A DNA stretch of 64,000 nucleotides from Candidatus Omnitrophota bacterium (lineage in GTDB: Bacteria; Omnitrophota; Gorgyraeia; Tantalellales; Tantalellaceae). The notes under the pieces were generated by a model that was given only the letters and a program-made list of their open reading frames with translations, searched no databases and had not been told where the DNA came from. Location of the stretch: the NCBI GenBank assembly GCA_014728045.1, contig WJMH01000005.1, positions 1 to 64,000 on the forward strand. Reading direction: 5' to 3'. This document shows, piece by piece, positions 9,392 to 22,581 of this stretch; position 1 is the stretch's first letter, and each line of letters starts with the position of its first letter. A program made the translations under genes and the position numbers.

Positions 9392-12300
9392 ATGTTCGGC
9401 ATATTAAGGAAACTATTTGGCACGCAGAACGAGCGGGAGCTTAAAAAGATAGAACCGGTGGTTCGACAGATAAACGATCTCGAGGAGGATATAGCAGCTC
9501 TTTCCGACGAGCAGATCAGGGAAAAGACCGACTCCCTAAAACGGGATCTCAGGAAGGAACTCGAGGGGATAAAGGACGAACTCGCCGGCGTCAAGGAGGC
9601 GATCGCCATGTCTACCTCGGACGCCGAGCGTAATAAGCATAAGAAGCGTCTGAAGGAGGTCAAGAACAGGATCCTGGACGATAGGCTGCCCCTTGTCTTC
9701 GCCCTTGTCAGGGAAGCCTCGAAGAGGACCATAGGTCTCAGGCATTTCGATGTCCAGCTCACCGGCGGGATAGTCCTTCACGAGGGAAAGAACGCCGAGA
9801 TGGCCACAGGTGAAGGTAAGACGCTGGTAGCGACCCTGCCGGTCACGCTCAACGCGCTGACCGGAGAGGGGGTTCATGTCATAACCGTTAACGACTACCT
9901 CGCCAAAAGGGACTCCGAGTGGATGGGGCCGGTGTACCGTTTCCTCGGGCTTTCGGTGGGTGTCATCCAGCACGACATGGATACCGAGGAAAGGAAAAAG
10001 GCCTACTCCTGTGACGTGGTCTACGGGACGAACAACGAGTTCGGGTTCGATTACCTCAGGGACAACATGGTTGTCGAGGAAGAGAGCAGGGTCCAGAGAG
10101 AGCCCAATTACGCGATAGTCGACGAGGTGGACAGCATACTCATCGATGAGGCGAGGACTCCTTTAATAATCTCCGGTCCGGTTGACGAGACGAACGAGGC
10201 TTACAACCAGATGAGGCCTGTTGTCCAGGAGATCGTCAGGGCCCAGAAGAAGCTGGTAGGCGAGTTCCTTTCCGAATACAGGAAAAAGCACTCCGAAGGG
10301 AAGGATGAGGACGCCGGGCAGCTCCTTTACCTCATACATAAGGCCGATCCGAAGAACCGCGAGTTCCTTGATATCATACTCAAGGACCAGAAGGCGAAGA
10401 ACCTCCTGGACAGGGCCCAGGCCCAGCTTGACAGCAAGGTCATGGAAAAGGAGCGTAACGAGTTCCTCGAGCAGCTTTACTATGTTTTTGACGAGAAGAC
10501 ACGCGAATCCACCTTCAGCGCCAAGGGCCAGGAGATGATGCAGGAGAAGTTCGACATAGACTTCATGCTCGAGGATATCGAGGCGAAGATAGCGGAACTT
10601 GCCGATGAGGACATACCCGAGGAGGAGAAGACCGCCCGCGAGACGGAGCTGGTCACCCGTTACGCCGAGCAGCAGAGAAAGGTCGAAAGCGTGAAACAGC
10701 TTCTCAAGGCCTATATCCTCTTCCAGAAGGATGTCGATTACGTGGTCAAGGAGAACAAGATCGTCATAGTCGACGGATTCACCGGAAGGATGATGCCCGG
10801 CAGGAGGTTCTCCGACGGTATACACGAGGCCATCGAGGCCAAGGAGCAGGTCGAGGTCCAGAAGGAGAGCCAGACGCTCGCGACGATAACCCTTCAGAAC
10901 TATTTCCGGATGTACGATAAACTCGCCGGCATGACCGGTACCGCCAAGACGGAAGAGGCGGAGTTCGTCAATATATATTTATTACCCGTTATCCAGATCC
11001 CGACCAACCGCCACTTGAGAAGGGAGAACATGCCCGACAGGATATACAAGACGGAGCTTGAGAAGTTCAAGGCGGTATGCGACGAGGTGGAGCACTGGAA
11101 CAAGAAGGGAAGACCCCTTCTCGTGGGGACCATCTCCATCGAAAAGTCGGAGAAGCTGAGCGGCCTTCTGAATTCCCGCGGGATAAGGCACAACGTGCTG
11201 AACGCCAAATACCACGAGAAAGAAGCCCACATAATCGCACAGGCGGGAAGGTACGGCGCGGTAACCATAGCAACCAACATGGCAGGTCGCGGAACGGACA
11301 TACTCCTCGGGGGTAATCCCGAGTACCTGGCAGATGATGCGGTGAGCAAGCTCGAACTCGAGGAGGAACAAGAAAAGGAAAAAGCGTTCAGCAAGTACCT
11401 TGATGAATACCGCCAGAAAACCCGCCAGGAGAAGGAAAAGGTCCTTGAAGCGGGGGGGCTTCACGTTATAGGCACCGAACGGCACGAGGCCAGGCGCATA
11501 GACAATCAGCTCCGCGGGCGCTCCGGAAGGCAGGGCGACCCGGGTTCCAGCAGGTTCTACCTTTCGCTGGAGGATGACCTGATGAGGATATTCGGTTCGG
11601 ACAGGATAAAGAACGTGATGGACCGTCTGGGGATGGAAGAAGGAGAGGTCATCGAAAATCCGATGGTGACCAGCGCGATAAGGACCGCCCAGAGGAGAGT
11701 CGAGAACCAGAACTTCGAGATAAGGAAACACCTCCTAAAATACGATAACGTGATGAACCAGCAGAGAGAGGTCATCTACAAGAGGCGCAGCAACATCCTC
11801 AAGGGAACGGACCTGAAGAACGAGTTCTTTGAATGCCTCACGGTGGGACTTGAATCGGTCTTCGTTAACTGGGAGACCTACCCGGAACCGGAAAAGGCCG
11901 CTAAAGAGATCATGTACCGTTACGCCATCAAAGTGGATCCGGAGGAACTTACGCCAAGGGACCCCAAGGATATCATCGCCAGGATAATGGAGGTCGCCAA
12001 GAAAAGCTATTCGGCAAGGGAAAAGGCCCTCGGTGAGGAGCGCGCGAGGGAACTCGAGAAAGCTGTAATGCTCTCGGTGATAGATACCAACTGGAAGGAA
12101 TACCTGCGAGAGATAGACGACCTTCGTGAAGGCATATCCTGGCGCGCTTACGGCCAGAAGGATCCCCTGGTGGAATTCCAGCACGAAGCCTTCCAGATGT
12201 TCACCGACCTCATGGTCAAGATAGATGAGCAGACCGCGGAGAAGATAATGAAGATCTCCGCGATGGAAGAGGAATACAAAAGGAGCGTATTCGAGCCGGA

Positions 12301-12526
12301 AAGAGGTGACCTGGTGCACCAGGGTTACTCCGCCCTGGGAACGTCTTCGTCCGGGCAGGATACCGTCTATGACAAGGAGGCAGGCGTCAAGACGCCCGAG
12401 GAGATATTCGGCGCCGAGAACGTGAGGGCAAAGACCACCGTAAGGCGCAAGGTGCCCAAGGTGGGGCGTAACGATCCCTGCCCGTGCGGCAGCGGAAAGA
12501 AATACAAAAAGTGCTGCGGCAGGTAG
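9392..12526 (+). CDS. secA: Preprotein translocase ATPase SecA
   Basis: Motor of Sec-dependent export. Walker A GEGKT has its Lys at 143; [15 protein letters not shown] is the DEAD-like motif II with the start of the preprotein-crosslinking domain; the helicase-2 motifs [10 protein letters not shown] and [10 protein letters not shown] are present; the C-terminus carries a zinc-binding SEC-C motif ([13 protein letters not shown]). At 1044 residues it exceeds the 840-900 typical of Bacillus or E. coli, mainly from an acidic, Lys/Glu-rich insertion of roughly 120 residues within the crosslinking domain (~280-405). Similar enlargement is known for SecA in some other bacterial groups such as Bacteroidetes. 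RBS-like GGGAGAAAAG precedes the ATG. Lies between prfB and lnt. Confidence 0.97.
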   Translation: MFGILRKLFGTQNERELKKIEPVVRQINDLEEDIAALSDEQIREKTDSLKRDLRKELEGIKDELAGVKEAIAMSTSDAERNKHKKRLKEVKNRILDDRLPLVFALVREASKRTIGLRHFDVQLTGGIVLHEGKNAEMATGEGKTLVATLPVTLNALTGEGVHVITVNDYLAKRDSEWMGPVYRFLGLSVGVIQHDMDTEERKKAYSCDVVYGTNNEFGFDYLRDNMVVEEESRVQREPNYAIVDEVDSILIDEARTPLIISGPVDETNEAYNQMRPVVQEIVRAQKKLVGEFLSEYRKKHSEGKDEDAGQLLYLIHKADPKNREFLDIILKDQKAKNLLDRAQAQLDSKVMEKERNEFLEQLYYVFDEKTRESTFSAKGQEMMQEKFDIDFMLEDIEAKIAELADEDIPEEEKTARETELVTRYAEQQRKVESVKQLLKAYILFQKDVDYVVKENKIVIVDGFTGRMMPGRRFSDGIHEAIEAKEQVEVQKESQTLATITLQNYFRMYDKLAGMTGTAKTEEAEFVNIYLLPVIQIPTNRHLRRENMPDRIYKTELEKFKAVCDEVEHWNKKGRPLLVGTISIEKSEKLSGLLNSRGIRHNVLNAKYHEKEAHIIAQAGRYGAVTIATNMAGRGTDILLGGNPEYLADDAVSKLELEEEQEKEKAFSKYLDEYRQKTRQEKEKVLEAGGLHVIGTERHEARRIDNQLRGRSGRQGDPGSSRFYLSLEDDLMRIFGSDRIKNVMDRLGMEEGEVIENPMVTSAIRTAQRRVENQNFEIRKHLLKYDNVMNQQREVIYKRRSNILKGTDLKNEFFECLTVGLESVFVNWETYPEPEKAAKEIMYRYAIKVDPEELTPRDPKDIIARIMEVAKKSYSAREKALGEERARELEKAVMLSVIDTNWKEYLREIDDLREGISWRAYGQKDPLVEFQHEAFQMFTDLMVKIDEQTAEKIMKISAMEEEYKRSVFEPERGDLVHQGYSALGTSSSGQDTVYDKEAGVKTPEEIFGAENVRAKTTVRRKVPKVGRNDPCPCGSGKKYKKCCGR

Positions 12527-12534
12527 ATTTTGTC

Positions 12535-14070
12535 ATGAAAACCCATATACGTAACATATCCCTCGCTTTTCTGGCCGGAATAGCGGGGTTTGCCGCTTTC
12601 CCGCCTCTTGATATAAGTTTCGCCGCCTGGTTCTGCCTGCTTCCGTTGCTGCTCACCGTCGAGCCCGGAAAGCCCCGGGAGAATTTCTTTTACGGTTACC
12701 TGGCGGGAGTCGTTTTTTTCGCCTCGCTCCTTTACTGGCTGGTGAACGTAAGTGTTCCGGGGATGATAATCCTGGTCCTTGCGCTTTCGGTGTTTTACGG
12801 TCTTTTCGCTCTTCTGGCCGGTTACATCAGAAAATATTCGATGAGCCTTCTTATTCTTCCATTCATATGGGTGGTGCTCGAATTCATAAGGGGCAACCTT
12901 TTTACGGGATTTCCCTGGGCACTTCTGGGGTATACCCAGTACAGGAACCTTAACCTGATACAGATAGCCGATATCACCGGCACTTACGGGGTATCCTTCA
13001 TTATTGTCGCTTTCAACACGGCTGTCTACGCGGTGAGCATCCGTTCCAAAAGACGCATCTCCTACATGATGATCGCGCTTATTTTCATGCTCGCTTCGAC
13101 TTCATACGGCATCTACAGGCTGAATAACCTCCACAGGTGGGGATCCCCCCGGATAAGCGTTGTCCAGGGGAACATACCCCAGAGCTATAAATGGGATCCT
13201 TCCTATGCAGATGAGATCATGGCCGGTTATACCGCACTTACCCGGCAGGCCGCCGGGGACGATACCTCCCTGATAATATGGCCGGAGACCTCTTACCCTT
13301 ATCTCTTCGAGGAAGGCACTCAGGAGGCGGAAACCATAAAAGAACTCGCCTCGGAGGTAAAGACGCCCATACTCGCGGGAATGGTCTCCAGGCGAGCGGA
13401 GGGGTATTACAATACGGCCGTCCTTTTTGACGGGGCGGGGCGCATCCGGGAAAAATACCTCAAGACGCACCTTGTGCCTTTCGGGGAATACGTTCCCTTT
13501 GAAGGCGCGCTTAACGTTGTCAGAAAATACATCGATAAACCCATAGGCGACTTCGAAGAAGGGGATGAGTATACCGTCTTTCCCGTGAGTTCGCTTACCG
13601 CCATTACGCGTCCGGACGGCACGCTCGTCCGCACGACGAATTTTTTCAGGTTCGGCGTCCTTATCTGTTTTGAGGATATTTTCCCGTACATAACAAGGAA
13701 TTTCGTCAATAACGGTGCGAATTTCATGGTAAATATGACCAATGACGCCTGGTTCGGTAAGACCGCGGCGCCTCTCCAGCACATGCAGGCGTCGGTCTTC
13801 AGGGCGGTTGAGAACAGGGTGCCCGTCATACGCGCCGCTAACACGGGGATCTCCTGTTTTATCGACCCACAGGGTAAGGTCACTGAAAAAGTGCAATCTG
13901 CCGGCGAGAATATCTTCATCAAGGGCTACGCCACCAGCAGCGTAAACGTGCTTTACGGCAAGAGCTATTACACGGTCTACGGGGACCTTTTCGTGTATTT
14001 CTGCGCTTTTATGCTGGCGGTTCTGTTCATAACCGAGGGTTTCTTACTCAGGAAAGAGAATAGATCATGA
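12535..14070 (+). CDS. lnt: Apolipoprotein N-acyltransferase
   Basis: Adds the third acyl chain to the N-terminal Cys of lipoproteins at the outer face of the inner membrane. About six to seven N-terminal membrane segments are followed by a nitrilase-fold domain with the expected triad: Glu251 (WPETSYPY), Lys310 (LKTHLVPFGEYVP) and Cys378 (VLICFEDIFP). 511 residues, normal for Lnt. The ATG at 12535 is preferred over an in-frame GTG-region extension starting inside secA, because the latter adds a charged, non-membrane tail copied from the SecA C-terminus. Its presence argues for a diderm and fits lolC/lolD elsewhere in the window. Confidence 0.95.
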   Translation: MKTHIRNISLAFLAGIAGFAAFPPLDISFAAWFCLLPLLLTVEPGKPRENFFYGYLAGVVFFASLLYWLVNVSVPGMIILVLALSVFYGLFALLAGYIRKYSMSLLILPFIWVVLEFIRGNLFTGFPWALLGYTQYRNLNLIQIADITGTYGVSFIIVAFNTAVYAVSIRSKRRISYMMIALIFMLASTSYGIYRLNNLHRWGSPRISVVQGNIPQSYKWDPSYADEIMAGYTALTRQAAGDDTSLIIWPETSYPYLFEEGTQEAETIKELASEVKTPILAGMVSRRAEGYYNTAVLFDGAGRIREKYLKTHLVPFGEYVPFEGALNVVRKYIDKPIGDFEEGDEYTVFPVSSLTAITRPDGTLVRTTNFFRFGVLICFEDIFPYITRNFVNNGANFMVNMTNDAWFGKTAAPLQHMQASVFRAVENRVPVIRAANTGISCFIDPQGKVTEKVQSAGENIFIKGYATSSVNVLYGKSYYTVYGDLFVYFCAFMLAVLFITEGFLLRKENRS

Positions 14071-15833
14071 AAAAAGGTATTATTGTTGCCATGGTGGCTC
14101 TTGTGGTGCTGGTGACCGCGGTGGCTTTCTTTCCGTCGCTGTCGAACGATTTCGTCGACTGGGATGATACCCAGCTGGTGACGACCAACTCGGCTATCCG
14201 GGGCTTTACCCCGGAGAACATAAAAAAAATGTTCACCACCAATTACCTGGGCCATTACATACCGCTGGTCATGGTAAGTTTCGCTGCCGAATACCATTTC
14301 TTCGGTCTGGATCCATTTATATACCACCTGACCAACTATGTTCTGCATATTCTCATAACGGTCGCAGTCTTCTATTTTCTGTATCTCCTTTCTGGCGAGG
14401 CTATAGTCGCCTTCGTCGTCGCTATGCTCTTCGGAATACATCCCCTTCACGTTGAGTCGGTGGCCTGGATCACCGAAAGAAAGGACCTATTGTATTCCAT
14501 TTTCTACATGCTGGCTTTGATAAGTTACATGGTATACCTGAAGAAGGGTAAGAAGGGTGTATACCTAGTGTGTTTTCTTTTTGCGGTCCTGTCTCTCTTT
14601 TCGAAGGCCATGGCCGTTACCCTGCCGGTCGTTCTTCTGCTGGTCGACTGGTTCCGCCACAGGGGCCTGACCAGGAAGGTCATACTTGAGAAGGTGCCCT
14701 TTTTCGGTGTCGCCCTGCTTGTGGGGCTTATCAATCTCAGGTTCGAGATGCTTACCGGTGCGACCCACCTCAAGGTGAGCCTTCCCTCAAGGATATACGC
14801 GCTCAGCAAGGGGATACCTTTCTATCTCTATAAGACGGTCTTTCCCGTAGATCTTTCCGCTCTTTACCCATACCACAGGACCATAAACCTGCAGCAGGGG
14901 ATAGAGACGGTGGTTTACATAGTGATCCTCATTATACTGGGTGCTCTTGTGGCCTTTTCAAGAAGGTACACCAAAAAAGTGGTCTTCGGCAGTCTTTTCT
15001 TTCTGGTGACCATACTGCCGGTACTCAAGATAATACCCGCCGGTTCCGCGTTCGCCGCCGACAGGTACATGTACCTGCCCTCGATAGGCCTGTTCTATAT
15101 ATTCGGGGTCTTCGTAAACTGGCTTTTCCATGACAGGCAGCTGGGTCGCCCCGCCGTAAGGACCGGGCTTGTCCTGGTCTTTGCCGCCATGACCCTGACG
15201 CTTTCGGTCCGCACCTGGCACAGGTGCGCGGTCTGGAATAACACCCAGACGCTTTTCAATGATGTCATAAGGAGCAATCCCCTTATTCCGGTCTCGTACA
15301 ACAAGGTAGGCGCCTATTTCGCCGCACGGGGGAAGCTGGATGAAGCCATAGTCTATTTCAAAAAAGCCCTCCGGATAAGGCCCGACTTCATGTTGGCCCG
15401 GCAGAACATGCGAAGGGCCTATATCGAAAAAGGGATGGCTCCCGAGGAAGCCGACGCAGTGGTCGAAGAGGTTATCGGCAAGAGAGAGACCCCCCGGGAA
15501 GAACCCGCCCCCACCGATGAGGAGCGCGAGGTCTATAGGAAAGTGTGGGCTCTCAACCGCACGGGAGTAGAGCAGGGCAAGCGCGGCGAGTTCGATAAGG
15601 CCATTTCTTCCTTCAAGAAGGCCATAGAACTTGATCCGAACTACCCCGAGACCTACAACAACCTGGGGTTCGCGTACTACAAAAAGGGCGAATACTACCT
15701 GGCAGAGGAATATTTCAAGAAGGCCCTTGAAGTGGACCCTTCACACGAAAGGGCCTGGAAGAACTTAGAGGCTATACGCGGCATTACAAAGCCCGAGGGC
15801 GGGCAGGAAGAGCAAACTGATAGCCAGCAGTAA
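14067..15833 (+). CDS. TMTC-like membrane glycosyltransferase with C-terminal TPRs
   Basis: 588 residues. The N-terminal ~390 residues hold about ten membrane segments. They begin with a short luminal loop containing DWDDTQLV and continue with an HPLHVESVAW motif, the pattern of GT-C fold proteins of the TMTC/DUF1736 kind that use polyprenyl-linked sugars. The paired acidic residues in WDD match the usual GT-C metal or substrate site. The C-terminus has about three to four tetratricopeptide repeats at ~405-450 and ~495-575. Overlaps lnt by ATGA, so it is coupled to envelope lipoprotein maturation. Likely an O-glycosyltransferase of exported proteins; substrate unknown, and the enzymatic role is inferred from family resemblance. 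Confidence 0.75.
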   Translation: MKKGIIVAMVALVVLVTAVAFFPSLSNDFVDWDDTQLVTTNSAIRGFTPENIKKMFTTNYLGHYIPLVMVSFAAEYHFFGLDPFIYHLTNYVLHILITVAVFYFLYLLSGEAIVAFVVAMLFGIHPLHVESVAWITERKDLLYSIFYMLALISYMVYLKKGKKGVYLVCFLFAVLSLFSKAMAVTLPVVLLLVDWFRHRGLTRKVILEKVPFFGVALLVGLINLRFEMLTGATHLKVSLPSRIYALSKGIPFYLYKTVFPVDLSALYPYHRTINLQQGIETVVYIVILIILGALVAFSRRYTKKVVFGSLFFLVTILPVLKIIPAGSAFAADRYMYLPSIGLFYIFGVFVNWLFHDRQLGRPAVRTGLVLVFAAMTLTLSVRTWHRCAVWNNTQTLFNDVIRSNPLIPVSYNKVGAYFAARGKLDEAIVYFKKALRIRPDFMLARQNMRRAYIEKGMAPEEADAVVEEVIGKRETPREEPAPTDEEREVYRKVWALNRTGVEQGKRGEFDKAISSFKKAIELDPNYPETYNNLGFAYYKKGEYYLAEEYFKKALEVDPSHERAWKNLEAIRGITKPEGGQEEQTDSQQ

Positions 15834-15903
15834 GGTCTTCCCCCGCTGATCTCCGGCGAGTGGCATGAAACCCGGGACCAGCGGGAGAGACCCGGCCGGG
15901 GAG

Positions 15904-16173
15904 CTAGTTCTGCTTTTCCTTGTAGCTGTCCAGGATAAGCTCCTGCAGGCCCTTACGCATTTCGCTCGATACGGGATAGAAGGTCTCGTACCATTTTTCG
16001 TCCCGGCCCTGTTCCCTGGGCATGCTGACGAAAAGACCCTCCTTGCCCTCGACCACCCTGAAACCCTTTACCAGGAAGCTGTCGAGTATGAGAAGGTCAC
16101 AGAAAGCCTTGGTGGGGCCGTCCCCTTCAAGGCAGTGCATCCGTTCCACTTTGACTACCGGTTTTGTTTTCAT
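15904..16173 (-). CDS. spoVG: SpoVG-family nucleic-acid-binding regulator
   Basis: 89 residues. The core AFCDLLILDSFLVKGFRV, the GLFVSMPRE strand and the FYPVSSEMRKGLQELIL tail match SpoVG along nearly its whole length. SpoVG proteins bind DNA and RNA and act as broad regulators in Firmicutes, spirochaetes and others; sporulation is not implied. A GGAGG site stands 4-8 nt before the ATG on the minus strand. It is convergent with the TMTC-like gene. A 130-bp AT-rich gap separates it from the divergent amidotransferase gene; I saw no confident promoter there. Confidence 0.9.
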   Translation of the reverse strand: MKTKPVVKVERMHCLEGDGPTKAFCDLLILDSFLVKGFRVVEGKEGLFVSMPREQGRDEKWYETFYPVSSEMRKGLQELILDSYKEKQN

Positions 16174-16302
16174 AACGTCCTCCTTTTTTTTTTAGAATTA
16201 TGATCGTTCCTGTCGTACGCTTATTAGAGACAAGCGTGGGCGCGTTTAATCTTTCAATGTTTTTGTATTTACACTTTACCTCTCTCGTGGTAGATTTTTC
16301 CC

Positions 16303-17424
16303 ATGGGAAAAAAAGCATGCACAAGATGCGTTTTTGACGAAAAGGTAAAGGGCATAGAATTCGGCCCCGAAGGGGTGTGCAATTACTGCCGGCTCCAGGA
16401 GAAGTTCGCGAAAACGCCTCCGGATGAGGAATACCTCCGGAGGTTGCTCGATTCCATCAGGAAGAGGACGCACAGAAGCCGGCACGGATGCATAGTGCCT
16501 TTTTCCGGAGGGGTGGACAGTACCTATGTCCTTTATTATTTGGTACAGGAGGGTCTCAGGCCCATAGCCGTTCATTCCGACAACGGCTGGGTGACGGAGC
16601 TCTCAAAACGCAACATGGAAAGGGCCGTGAGGAAGCTCAACGTACCCCTTGTAAAGCTCACGGCAGAGAAGGATACCCTGAGGAGGGCGTATCTGGCTTT
16701 CCTTGAAGCATCGGTTCCGGAGGTCTGCCTTCCCTGCGAGGTCAAGAATATCTCCGAGATAATGGAGTTCGCCGTCATGAAAGGCATCAGGTACCTGTTC
16801 TACGGGTTTTCGCCAAGGACGGAGGGGATAAACCCCTTGAGCTGGCATTACATCGACGCAAGGTACTACCGAAGCATCATATCAAGGTTCGCCGGTCGCG
16901 GGGATAAAGCGCATAAACTCAACAAGCTCGGAATCCCCAAACTTTTCTATTATCTTGTCCTAAAAGGCATAAGGCAGATACAGCTTCCGGCATTCATCGA
17001 ATGGGACGAGGAAAAGATAAAAAAGACTCTTTCTTCGGAGCTCGGGTGGGTGGACGGAGGAAGACATTCGGACTGTTCTTATTATCCTTTCGTGAAGAGC
17101 CTCCTCAGGGAAAAGTTCGGTATCGACAGGGAGAAGACCTTTTATTGCGCAATGATCAATTCGGGCGAGATAGACAGAAAAGAAGCCGCGAGGAGGCTTG
17201 AAAGAAAAAAGGAGGAGGATGCCTCCTCTTTTTTCCCGGAAGTATCCTCAAGGCTGGGTGTGCAAGAGGAGGATCTGCGCCGCTTCATGAAGCGGCCGGC
17301 AAGATATTTCTGGGACTACCCCACGTATTACCCATTACTCAAGAAACTTAAGCCCCTCGTATGGCTCGCTTCGAGGACCAACATGATCCCCAAGACATTC
17401 CATGAGAAGCTTTTCAGGACATAG
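16303..17424 (+). CDS. N-acetyl sugar amidotransferase-like PP-loop enzyme (WbpG/PseA family)
   Basis: 373 residues. An N-terminal zinc-finger-like pair of CxxC motifs (CTRC, CNYC) precedes a PP-loop ATP pyrophosphatase motif SGGVDST at residues 68-74, and a further Cys pair lies in VCLPCEVK. This arrangement fits the enzymes that turn a sugar N-acetyl group into an acetamidino group on surface polysaccharides or flagellin, using ammonia from HisH/HisF-like partners. No such partner genes are adjacent here, so the substrate is uncertain; a tRNA-thiolation-like PP-loop role cannot be excluded. It stands alone between divergent spoVG and the convergent anti-sigma gene. Confidence 0.75.
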   Translation: MGKKACTRCVFDEKVKGIEFGPEGVCNYCRLQEKFAKTPPDEEYLRRLLDSIRKRTHRSRHGCIVPFSGGVDSTYVLYYLVQEGLRPIAVHSDNGWVTELSKRNMERAVRKLNVPLVKLTAEKDTLRRAYLAFLEASVPEVCLPCEVKNISEIMEFAVMKGIRYLFYGFSPRTEGINPLSWHYIDARYYRSIISRFAGRGDKAHKLNKLGIPKLFYYLVLKGIRQIQLPAFIEWDEEKIKKTLSSELGWVDGGRHSDCSYYPFVKSLLREKFGIDREKTFYCAMINSGEIDRKEAARRLERKKEEDASSFFPEVSSRLGVQEEDLRRFMKRPARYFWDYPTYYPLLKKLKPLVWLASRTNMIPKTFHEKLFRT

Positions 17425-17435
17425 CACGGGCTTTA

Positions 17436-17846
17436 TCAGTCCTTTATGCTTTTTGAAAGCTCTTCCCGGAAGGGGGATTTGCCTTCCTTGCGGTACGCCT
17501 CGTAGACGGTGATGAGCATTCTGGTCGATTGTGAATCGATTATCCATTTTATACCGCACAGGACGGCGGCTGTAATGAGCTGGATGAAGTATTCGGCCAG
17601 GAAAAAGGAAGCAGCAAGGGAAAACCCGGCCACTACGAGCCATATATTCCTCCTCAAAGATCTTTTCAGCTCAAAGAACTTCTCCCTGAGGTCGGGAGTT
17701 GAAAGTACCGTGTGGGCGTCTGAGACGAGCTCCCGGCATTTTGAGCAGCGGGAGAGATGTTTCTCGATGAGCTTCTTCTCATCGCCTGTAAGCTTGCCGG
17801 AAAGGTATCCGGCCAGTTCCTCTTCTTGCGGGCAGAGTCTATTCAT
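17436..17846 (-). CDS. Membrane anti-sigma factor with zinc-binding (ZAS) domain
   Basis: 136 residues. The cytoplasmic N-terminus has His30, Cys34 and Cys37 (HLSRCSKC, the HxxxCxxC motif of zinc-containing anti-sigma factors) plus Cys5. A hydrophobic stretch at ~67-102, one long or two short membrane segments, follows, and then a short charged tail. It lies 77 bp downstream of the sigma gene on the same strand, the classic arrangement in which the membrane protein holds its cognate ECF sigma factor until a signal releases it. The C-terminal sensory part is very short, so sensing may involve another protein. Confidence 0.85.
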   Translation of the reverse strand: MNRLCPQEEELAGYLSGKLTGDEKKLIEKHLSRCSKCRELVSDAHTVLSTPDLREKFFELKRSLRRNIWLVVAGFSLAASFFLAEYFIQLITAAVLCGIKWIIDSQSTRMLITVYEAYRKEGKSPFREELSKSIKD

Positions 17847-17923
17847 GGTCTCCTTTCTGTTTGAGCGGTTTTTCCCTCTACATCCTTAGAGACAGCATTT
17901 CCCCGGGGATCCTTTCAATTGTA

Positions 17924-18547
17924 TCATAAATATCTGCTGGCTCCCAGGACCCTGGTGAGGTTCTGCCTGAGCTGCTTTTTCGCGCGGCTTATAAGAGTTG
18001 CCACCGTGCCTTCGGGAACGTTCATTATAGATGATATCTCTTTTTGCGTTTTCCCGTCGAGGATATTGAGCTTCAGCGCGAGCTGCTGTTTGGGGACGAG
18101 GGTTGAGATCTCCTTGTCTATCGTCGCGCCGAGCTCGTTGGCCTCGACCGCTTTAGCGGTGTTAAGCTTGGCCGAGCTTAACACCGATCTTAGGGTGAGG
18201 CCCCGGGATTCGCCCGCAAGTTCCTCATCCAGTGAAAAGGTGGTCCTGGCCTGCTTAAAGCGCTTCCTGCTGCAGTAATTGGAGGTGAAGTTGAGCGAGA
18301 CTATTGCAAGCCACCCTCTCAGGCGGTCGGGGTCTCTGAGCTTGGAGAGCTTATCCTTCTCCCAGATGGAGGTAAAGATCTCCTGGACGATGTCGCGGTA
18401 CTCCTCTTTCCTGAGCCGGAAATTAAGCTTCTTCAGCTTGTGGCGCACGCTTCTTGTTACCAGGGCCTCGTACCGGCGCACGAACTGGTCCCACGCGGCG
18501 GGTTCTTTCCTGAGGCATCGTGATACGAGTTCTCTTGTTTCGTTCAT
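17924..18547 (-). CDS. ECF-type RNA polymerase sigma factor
   Basis: 207 residues. Region 2 at ~15-95 carries the YRDIVQEIFTSIW motif that contacts polymerase and melts the -10. Region 4 at ~145-200 carries a helix-turn-helix (GKTQKEISSIMNVPEGTVATL) that reads the -35. The linker between them (~100-140) is somewhat long. The ATG at 18547 is chosen over an upstream one at 18706, because the upstream extension is compositionally unlike coding sequence and would contain the promoter at 18557-18585. No Shine-Dalgarno is visible. Pairs with the adjacent anti-sigma gene. Target promoters are unknown. Confidence 0.9.
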   Translation of the reverse strand: MNETRELVSRCLRKEPAAWDQFVRRYEALVTRSVRHKLKKLNFRLRKEEYRDIVQEIFTSIWEKDKLSKLRDPDRLRGWLAIVSLNFTSNYCSRKRFKQARTTFSLDEELAGESRGLTLRSVLSSAKLNTAKAVEANELGATIDKEISTLVPKQQLALKLNILDGKTQKEISSIMNVPEGTVATLISRAKKQLRQNLTRVLGASRYL

Positions 18548-18556
18548 GATAAGACC

Positions 18557-18585
18557 ATTATATTGCAAATTTATCAAAAAATCAA
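18557..18585 (-). promoter_or_regulatory. Promoter of the sigma/anti-sigma operon, leaderless geometry
   Basis: On the minus strand TTGATT (18580-18585), a 17-bp spacer and perfect TATAAT (18557-18562). The last base of the -10 is only 10 nt before the ATG, which puts the expected transcription start within about 3 nt of the start codon. Confidence 0.7.
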
Positions 18586-18637
18586 TAATTTTTTTTAAAA
18601 TAATCAAATTACAGAATTGAACATGTTCTTGAAAGAC

Positions 18638-18667
18638 TTGCCCCGCACGCCTGTTGTGGGGTATAAT
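18638..18667 (+). promoter_or_regulatory. Promoter of polX-ligA
   Basis: TTGCCC (18638-18643), an 18-bp spacer and perfect TATAAT (18662-18667). Transcription would start near 18674, about 7 nt before the polX ATG, too short a leader for a Shine-Dalgarno, and none is seen. Confidence 0.6.
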
Positions 18668-18680
18668 CAGTTTGATTCTC

Positions 18681-22411
<3,731 letters not shown>

Positions 22412-22509
22412 AAAACAGCAAAAATACGTTCGGTTTTCCGAATTATAACACCTTCCAAATAAATAACTTACAATATTAAGTTAAGCTATAAAATAGTTAG
22501 AAATTAAGG

Positions 22510-22537
22510 TTGCATAAAGTTGCCTTTCTGATATAAT
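22510..22537 (+). promoter_or_regulatory. Promoter of the giant kinase/phosphatase gene
   Basis: TTGCAT (22510-22515), a 16-bp spacer and perfect TATAAT (22532-22537) with a TGA extension just before it. Start near 22544 gives a ~38-nt leader with the AGAAGGG ribosome binding site at 22567-22573. Confidence 0.75.
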
Positions 22538-22581
22538 ACATTAAAGCATAAAAACAACAAAAAGGTAGAAGGGTGATAAAA

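Noticed and set aside
15842-15885. CCCGCTG/CAGCGGG inverted repeat between the TMTC-like gene and spoVG as a terminator
   Set aside because: Only 7 bp with a 30-nt loop and no T-run.
16217-16237. ACGCTT/AAGCGT inverted repeat between spoVG and the amidotransferase gene
   Set aside because: Six base pairs only; expected by chance and not placed relative to a clear promoter.
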